Source: an uncultured Clostridia bacterium (GTDB taxonomy: Bacteria > Bacillota_A > Clostridia > TANB77 > CAG-508). From it: DNA of 9,157 nucleotides. Shown here piece after piece: positions 5,885 to 9,157 of this stretch. Within the stretch, counting starts at the first letter, position 1. Every line of letters starts with the position of its first letter. A program made the translations under genes and the position numbers. Location of the stretch: contig CALXXB010000048.1 of NCBI GenBank assembly GCA_944392525.1, positions 1-9,157 of the forward strand, in the 5' to 3' direction. Below the pieces are notes generated by a model. It had not been told where the DNA came from, ran no database searches, and saw only the letters and a list, made by a program, of their open reading frames with translations.

Positions 5885-6340
5885 TTATTTAATCATACTT
5901 AAAATTTCTTCTTTATCAATAACACCTACTGAACGATTAATTTCATTTCCGTTTTTAATAACAACTAATGTAGGTATTGACATTACTTGATATTTTATTG
6001 CTACATTTTGTGATTCATCTACATTTACTTTTACAACTTTGATATCATCATTTTCAGCTGCTACTTCATCCACTGTTGGTGATAACATTTTACATGGGCC
6101 ACACCAATCTGCATAAAAATCTACCAATACAGGTATATTACTTTTTAATACTTCTTGTTCAAAAGTATCATCATTTACTTTTACAACGTTCATACTTTCT
6201 TCCTCCTTATTTTCATTTATTATATTTGCCTGCTCACTTCCTATTATTTCTAGCCCTTTTTTATTTATAAATATGCTAGCTATAACAATAACCACAACAA
6301 GCAAAGCAAAAATTATAAACCATATTATTTTCTTCTTCAT
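5885..6340 (-). CDS. Membrane-anchored thioredoxin (WCGPC) with probable internal second start
   Basis: Thiol-disulfide oxidoreductase. The 151-residue product has KKK then one hydrophobic segment (about 5-26), a charged linker (27-49) and a complete thioredoxin domain (50-151) with WCGPC (C80, C83) and the cis-proline motif SIPT (P123). Positive charges before the segment predict that the thioredoxin domain faces outward. Start chosen at ATG 6340: AGGAG (6346-6350) is five bases upstream and overlaps the ccdA stop codon, so translation is coupled; an open GTG at 6346 would overlap that site and is rejected. Residue Met50 (ATG 6193) is preceded by AAGGAGG at eight bases, and translation from there gives a 102-residue protein with C31 and C34, the classic soluble thioredoxin size. 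The active site is CGPC, as in reducing cytosolic thioredoxin, not CEPC-like as in ResA. CcdA upstream is the obvious partner. Confidence 0.94.
   Translation of the reverse strand: MKKKIIWFIIFALLVVVIVIASIFINKKGLEIIGSEQANIINENKEEESMNVVKVNDDTFEQEVLKSNIPVLVDFYADWCGPCKMLSPTVDEVAAENDDIKVVKVNVDESQNVAIKYQVMSIPTLVVIKNGNEINRSVGVIDKEEILSMIK
6193..6208 (-). promoter_or_regulatory. Internal ribosome binding site and start within trx
   Basis: Minus-strand AAGGAGG (6202-6208), eight bases, then an in-frame ATG ending at 6193. The coding sense of this stretch is Asn-Lys-Glu-Glu-Glu-Ser-Met. The Lys and first Glu use AAG and GAG, the rarer choices in this AT-rich window, and it is these codons that create the Shine-Dalgarno. 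The downstream product MNVVKVNDDTF... is the standard beginning of a soluble thioredoxin. Confidence 0.6.
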
Positions 6341-6349
6341 AAACACTCC

Positions 6350-6985
6350 TTAAAAGAATATCATATAAATTCCCATAATTATCAAAATTATTCCAGAAAT
6401 CTTTTTAATTATATTATAATGGTTTTTTACAAAATTAAATACTTCTTTTAGCTTTTCTAGTAATGCTGCTGATATTATAAATGGAATTCCCAATCCTACT
6501 GAATATACAATCATCAGAAGTACTCCTTTTATCATATCTTGGTTCTTAGCAATTAAAAGTAATGCTGAAGCTAAAAATGTTCCTATACATGGAGTCCAAC
6601 TAATTGAAAATAGCATTCCAAATATCATTGATTTAATAAAATTTAAATCTTTAGCTTTTTTATTTGCACTCTTTGTTTTATTTAAGAACTTTATTTTTAT
6701 TAGCTCCATATAGTTTAAACCAAGTAATATTATAATAATACCAAATGCTATTTTAACATATTTGATATTATTACTAATAATTCCACCAAAACTACTTGCA
6801 AGTATTGATAAAAGTATAAAAATTATTGTAAATCCTAATACAAATCCTATTGAATTTATTATAGCTTTTGATACTTTTTTATTATCTTCACCAATAAAAT
6901 ATGATATATATATTGGTAACATTGGTAATATACATGGTGAAATAAAACTTGCAAAACCTTCTATAAATGTAAAAACATAGTCCAT
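6350..6985 (-). CDS. ccdA: CcdA-type transmembrane thiol-electron carrier
   Basis: Membrane protein of the CcdA/DsbD-beta family that takes electrons from cytosolic thioredoxin and passes them to thiol proteins outside the membrane. The 211-residue product has about six hydrophobic segments and the two expected redox cysteines: C18 in FISPCILPMLP in the first segment, and C133 in SWTPCIGTFLAS in the fourth. Length is normal for stand-alone CcdA. The ATG at 6985 is preferred, 11 bases from AAAGGA (6997-7002); an in-frame TTG at 6991 would add two residues and sits only five bases from that site, so it remains possible. The ribosome site overlaps the stop codon of the Ham1-like gene, and the ccdA stop overlaps the ribosome site of trx, so the three genes are translationally linked. 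No cytochrome c genes are seen, so the role here is more likely thiol reduction via the adjacent thioredoxin. Confidence 0.93.
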   Translation of the reverse strand: MDYVFTFIEGFASFISPCILPMLPIYISYFIGEDNKKVSKAIINSIGFVLGFTIIFILLSILASSFGGIISNNIKYVKIAFGIIIILLGLNYMELIKIKFLNKTKSANKKAKDLNFIKSMIFGMLFSISWTPCIGTFLASALLLIAKNQDMIKGVLLMIVYSVGLGIPFIISAALLEKLKEVFNFVKNHYNIIKKISGIILIIMGIYMIFF

Positions 6986-7000
6986 TATCAATATTTTCCT

Positions 7001-7615
7001 TTACATATTTTTTAAAATTTCGCAAATGGCATCCACAGCATTTTCTTTATTGTCTTCATTTTGCTCTTTTGCTCTTATTTCCATTTCTTCTTCAGTCAAA
7101 TCTGTAAAATATTTATTAAATTCGGGAATAATGCTTATTGAATCTAATGGATAACCAGGATGTCTCTTTTTAGATTCAGTATTTACTAAATAGAACTTAG
7201 ATTTAGCAAAACTATACGTCTTAGTTTCTTCGCCATTGTATATAGCAATTCCATTTACCCATTTAGCTATAAGTTTTCCTCCAAATTCATTTGCCAGATT
7301 TTTATAATACTCAATCATTTCTTCATCTGTAAGTGTTTTTCCATTTACTCTTCTTACATGTGTACCTGGTTGTTTATTTTCTGGCACATTTTCAAAAAAT
7401 AAATTTGTGTCAATTCCTATTGTTATTTTTTTAGCTAATTTTCCGTAAGTTTCTGCTTTTATACAAGCATTTTCTATCGCTGTCTTCCCCGTCTCTTCCA
7501 CATCAATATTTAATCCTAAATCTTTTAATGTTAAAACTCTAATTCCATGCTCTTCTAATTTTTCCTTATAACTTTTTATTTTAGCTGGATTAGTTGTTGC
7601 AAATAATACTTCCAT
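7001..7615 (-). CDS. Divergent Ham1/RdgB-like non-canonical purine NTP pyrophosphatase
   Basis: Cytosolic house-cleaning enzyme family that hydrolyses dITP/XTP to the monophosphate so that deaminated purines are not built into DNA or RNA. The 204-residue product starts with LFATTNPAKIKSY (4-16), matching the nucleotide-binding T/SxNxxK, continues with VEETGKTAIENACIKA (39-54, with E41 and K53 where RdgB has them) and has Asp69 in GIDTNLFF in place of the usual DDSGL. The later family signatures are weak: FGYDPxF is replaced by HPGYPLDSI, and the SHR motif near the C-terminus is not recognisable (EIRAKEQNED). Specificity may therefore differ from RdgB. The start at 7615 is fixed by a strong GGAGGAG a few bases upstream. 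It is the second gene of the dfx cluster. Confidence 0.8.
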   Translation of the reverse strand: MEVLFATTNPAKIKSYKEKLEEHGIRVLTLKDLGLNIDVEETGKTAIENACIKAETYGKLAKKITIGIDTNLFFENVPENKQPGTHVRRVNGKTLTDEEMIEYYKNLANEFGGKLIAKWVNGIAIYNGEETKTYSFAKSKFYLVNTESKKRHPGYPLDSISIIPEFNKYFTDLTEEEMEIRAKEQNEDNKENAVDAICEILKNM

Positions 7616-7637
7616 TTCTCCTCCATATTTTAAGAAT

Positions 7638-7662
7638 GCCTACTAAATTATATTTAATAGGC
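7638..7662 (-). other. Intercistronic hairpin between dfx and the Ham1-like gene
   Basis: Arms GCCTACTAAA (7638-7647) and TTTAATAGGC (7653-7662) form a 10-bp stem with one mismatch and a five-base loop. On the minus strand it is followed by ATTCTTAAAATAT, not a T-run, so efficient termination is unlikely. It may act as a processing or stability element that makes dfx the most abundant part of the transcript. Confidence 0.45.
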
Positions 7663-7672
7663 TATCTAAAAA

Positions 7673-8056
7673 TTATTCTTCTACTTCTTTTTTCCATAAT
7701 CCATGTTTGTTACAATATGCATAAATTGTTGCTCCTTTTATATAAGGGAATCTTACTTCTGCAGCTTGTTCTGGATATAATTTTACTGTTATTTCTTTGT
7801 TTTCTTTTACTAGACTAATCCATTCTATATAATGCTCTTTTTCCATAACATGATTTACTTTTACCAATAATTCATCATCTACTTTTTCATAAGTTGGTAC
7901 ATGTTTTTCTACTGCTGCATCTACTGAGTTTGGAACTAATTTTTCCATCGGCTCTCCACAGCATACAATTCCACATCCTTTGCAATTGCAATCTTCAATT
8001 ACCTTTACAATTGCTCCACATGATTTACATCTTTTTATAACTAATTCGTTTTTCAT
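7673..8056 (-). CDS. dfx: Desulfoferrodoxin (superoxide reductase, two-iron type)
   Basis: Superoxide reductase of anaerobes: it reduces superoxide to peroxide without making oxygen. The 127-residue product has both parts of a desulfoferrodoxin. The N-terminal Dx domain carries C10xxC13 and C32-C33, the rubredoxin-like centre I ligands. The catalytic domain has the full centre II set H52 (EKHVP, with K51), H69, H75 (EHYIEW), C115 and H118 (YCNKHGLW), at almost the same numbers as the Desulfovibrio protein. Two details differ: three extra cysteines, C23, C25 and C28, in DCNCKGCG between the two halves of centre I, and HVM at 69-71 where HPM is usual. Start at 8056 is chosen because AAAGGAGG (8065-8072) lies eight bases upstream; an ATG at 8077 lies upstream of that site and about at the predicted transcription start, so it is excluded. 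First gene of the redox cluster. Confidence 0.96.
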   Translation of the reverse strand: MKNELVIKRCKSCGAIVKVIEDCNCKGCGIVCCGEPMEKLVPNSVDAAVEKHVPTYEKVDDELLVKVNHVMEKEHYIEWISLVKENKEITVKLYPEQAAEVRFPYIKGATIYAYCNKHGLWKKEVEE

Positions 8057-8082
8057 AATAAACGCCTCCTTTTTCATTTTGA

Positions 8083-8091
8083 ATTATATCA
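8083..8091 (-). promoter_or_regulatory. Extended -10 promoter of the dfx cluster
   Basis: Minus-strand TGATATAAT (8083-8091) is a perfect extended -10 in the 68-base gap between the ZIP gene and dfx. No good -35 is visible at 17 bases, as is common when the -10 is extended. Transcription from near 8076 gives a leader of about 20 nt carrying the AAAGGAGG site. I saw no clear PerR or Fur box. Confidence 0.6.
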
Positions 8092-8124
8092 TGCTTTTTA
8101 TATTTTGCATAGCTATTTTATTAA

Positions 8125-8913
8125 TTATCCTAAAGCTATGTCTAAAACCATCATTAAAGCAAAGCCAATTGCTACTCCAATTGTCCCTATATTTGAATGT
8201 TCACCTTCTTGTGATTCAGGTATTAATTCTTCAACAACAACATATATCATTGCTCCTGCTGCAAATGATAATAAATATGGTAATATCGGTGTAACTAGCC
8301 CTGTTAATAAAATTGTTATTATTGCTGCAATCGGTTCAACTGCTCCTGATAGCATTCCGTAAAGAAATGCTTTTCCTTTAGATCTTCCTTCTGACTCCAA
8401 TGGCATTGAAATAATTGCTCCCTCTGGGAAATTCTGAATAGCTATCCCAATTGCTAATGTTAACGCTCCTGCCATTGTCATTCCAATAGTTCCATTTGCT
8501 GCAGCCGCAAGAACAACGCCAACAGCCATTCCTTCTGGAATATTATGAAGTGTTACTGCAAAAACAAGCATTATTTCATTTTTTAATTTTGTTTTTACTC
8601 CTTCTGGCTTTTTACTATTTAAATGCAAATGTGGTATTATCGTATCCAAAATTAGTAAAAATCCTATTCCTAATAAAAAGCCAATTAATGCTGGAAACCA
8701 TTCAATTTTTCCTTGTTCTACAGCCATATCCATTGATGGTATTAATAAAGACCATACAGATGCTGCCATCATTACTCCTGCTGCAAATCCTAAAAGTAAT
8801 TTTTGTACTCTTGGTTTTATTTTATTTTTCATAAAGAATACCATTCCTGAACCTAAAGTTGTTCCTAAAAAAGGTATTATTAAACATATTATAATTGGTA
8901 ATGTTTGTTCCAT
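8125..8913 (-). CDS. ZIP-family divalent metal transporter (GufA/ZupT-like)
   Basis: Inner-membrane metal ion uptake protein, likely for zinc and possibly other divalent metals such as iron or manganese. The 262-residue product has eight hydrophobic stretches. The metal-binding signatures are HNIPEG in the fourth segment (H123, N124, P126, E127) and QNFPEG in the fifth (Q160, N161, P163, E164), the pairing typical of the GufA branch rather than classical ZupT with a second His. A short HLHL (95-98) lies at the membrane edge before the cytoplasmic loop (99-111) and may capture metal. C-terminal EELIPE (228-233) is another conserved ZIP element. The start at 8913 has a moderate AAGGGAT ribosome site. 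It ends 68 bases before dfx. A metal link (iron for desulfoferrodoxin) is plausible but not shown, and I see no clear terminator behind it. Confidence 0.93.
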   Translation of the reverse strand: MEQTLPIIICLIIPFLGTTLGSGMVFFMKNKIKPRVQKLLLGFAAGVMMAASVWSLLIPSMDMAVEQGKIEWFPALIGFLLGIGFLLILDTIIPHLHLNSKKPEGVKTKLKNEIMLVFAVTLHNIPEGMAVGVVLAAAANGTIGMTMAGALTLAIGIAIQNFPEGAIISMPLESEGRSKGKAFLYGMLSGAVEPIAAIITILLTGLVTPILPYLLSFAAGAMIYVVVEELIPESQEGEHSNIGTIGVAIGFALMMVLDIALG

Positions 8914-8954
8914 ATTTATCCCTTCTTATTTTATTCTTATTTTATAATTTTATA

Positions 8955-8963
8955 ATTTTATCA
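8955..8963 (-). promoter_or_regulatory. Possible extended -10 promoter of the ZIP gene
   Basis: Minus-strand TGATAAAAT (8955-8963), identical to the -10 of the SDR gene, about 42 bases upstream of the ZIP start. There is no recognisable -35, and the surrounding ATAAAATT tandem repeats make chance matches easy. No metal-responsive operator was recognised between 8914 and 9030. Confidence 0.4.
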
Positions 8964-9032
8964 TTTTTGTAATATTTATCTATAATTTTTCATATAATAT
9001 TCTTAATGAGATCACTTTTTTAACAAATACTA

Positions 9033-9061
9033 TTGACATTATCCTTCATTCGTAGTAAAAT
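9033..9061 (+). promoter_or_regulatory. Near-consensus promoter of tRNA-fMet
   Basis: Plus-strand TTGACA -35 (9033-9038), exactly 17 bases, and TAAAAT -10 (9056-9061). This is the best -35 in the window, as expected for a stable RNA gene. The predicted start near 9068 leaves a leader of about 12 nt before the mature tRNA. Confidence 0.85.
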
Positions 9062-9079
9062 TAATAATGTACTAAACAT

Positions 9080-9155
9080 CGCGGGGTGGAGCAGTTGGCA
9101 GCTCGCAGGGCTCATAACCCTGAGGTCGGTGGTTCGAGTCCATCTCCCGCAACCA
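9080..9155 (+). tRNA. Initiator tRNA-fMet (anticodon CAT), CCA encoded
   Basis: A complete 76-base cloverleaf: acceptor stem CGCGGGG/TCCCGCA, D stem GAGC/GCTC, anticodon loop CTCATAA with CAT at 9113-9115, T stem GGTGG/CCATC with TTCGAGT loop, discriminator A and encoded CCA (9153-9155). Two features mark it as the initiator and not the elongator: the first base C cannot pair with A72, and the anticodon stem has three consecutive G-C pairs (CAGGG/CCCTG). It is transcribed to the right, away from all protein genes in the window, and may lead a tRNA or rRNA cluster beyond the edge. Confidence 0.96.
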
Positions 9156-9157
9156 AA

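Noticed and set aside
6341..6346. GTG start for the anchored thioredoxin at 6346.
   Set aside because: The GTG overlaps the AGGAG site itself; the ATG at 6340 has that site at five bases.
8057..8077. Seven-residue longer desulfoferrodoxin starting at 8077.
   Set aside because: The extended -10 at 8083-8091 puts the transcription start at about 8076, and the strong AAAGGAGG lies inside this extension, pointing to the ATG at 8056.
8105..8141. Inverted repeat CATAGCT (8108-8114) / AGCTATG (8134-8140) as a terminator of the ZIP gene.
   Set aside because: The loop is 19 bases and contains the stop codon, and the minus-strand tail is A-rich without a T-run.

Overview
The window reads as chromosome from a low-GC, anaerobic Gram-positive bacterium, most likely a member of the Clostridia. 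The DNA is strongly AT-rich. Nine of the ten visible stop codons examined read TAA or TAG, and none reads TGA (TAA for all but one, with the SDR stop lying outside the window). Shine-Dalgarno sequences are mostly strong AGGAGG types. The gene content (desulfoferrodoxin, a clostridial-type N-acetylglucosaminidase, a CoA-disulfide-reductase-like flavoprotein with rhodanese tail, CIRCE control of a small heat-shock gene) fits an anaerobic firmicute. No insertion sequence, prophage gene or CRISPR array is visible. All protein genes lie on the minus strand; one tRNA lies on the plus strand at the right edge.

In coordinate order: the N-terminal part of an SDR oxidoreductase (1-419, cut by the window edge); a membrane-anchored glucosaminidase (509-1597); an Hsp20 small heat-shock gene (1729-2145) with a hairpin terminator, a roughly 100-nt leader, a promoter and an overlapping CIRCE operator; a CYTH-like protein (2460-3035); a DUF4190-type membrane protein with an extracytoplasmic domain (3197-4087); then a redox and stress cluster read from right to left: desulfoferrodoxin (8056-7673), a divergent Ham1/RdgB-like nucleotide pyrophosphatase (7615-7001), ccdA (6985-6350), a thioredoxin with an N-terminal membrane anchor (6340-5885) and the flavoprotein-rhodanese (5809-4166). 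A GufA/ZupT-type ZIP metal transporter (8125-8913) lies just upstream of that cluster with its own likely promoter. An initiator tRNA-fMet (9080-9155, plus strand) with a near-consensus promoter closes the window.

How the parts may work together: desulfoferrodoxin detoxifies superoxide, the RdgB-like enzyme may clean damaged nucleotides, CcdA carries thiol electrons across the membrane, and the flavoprotein-rhodanese reduces CoA disulfides or persulfides. From the dfx promoter to the end of the flavoprotein gene there is no convincing terminator, and ham1-ccdA-trx are tightly coupled (each Shine-Dalgarno overlaps or abuts the preceding stop), so the five genes may form one transcript.

The most interesting observation is inside the thioredoxin gene. 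A textbook Shine-Dalgarno lies eight bases before an in-frame ATG exactly where a classic 102-residue cytosolic thioredoxin would begin. One gene may therefore make both a membrane-anchored, outward-facing thioredoxin and a soluble cytosolic one, that is, both the acceptor and the donor for the CcdA encoded immediately upstream.
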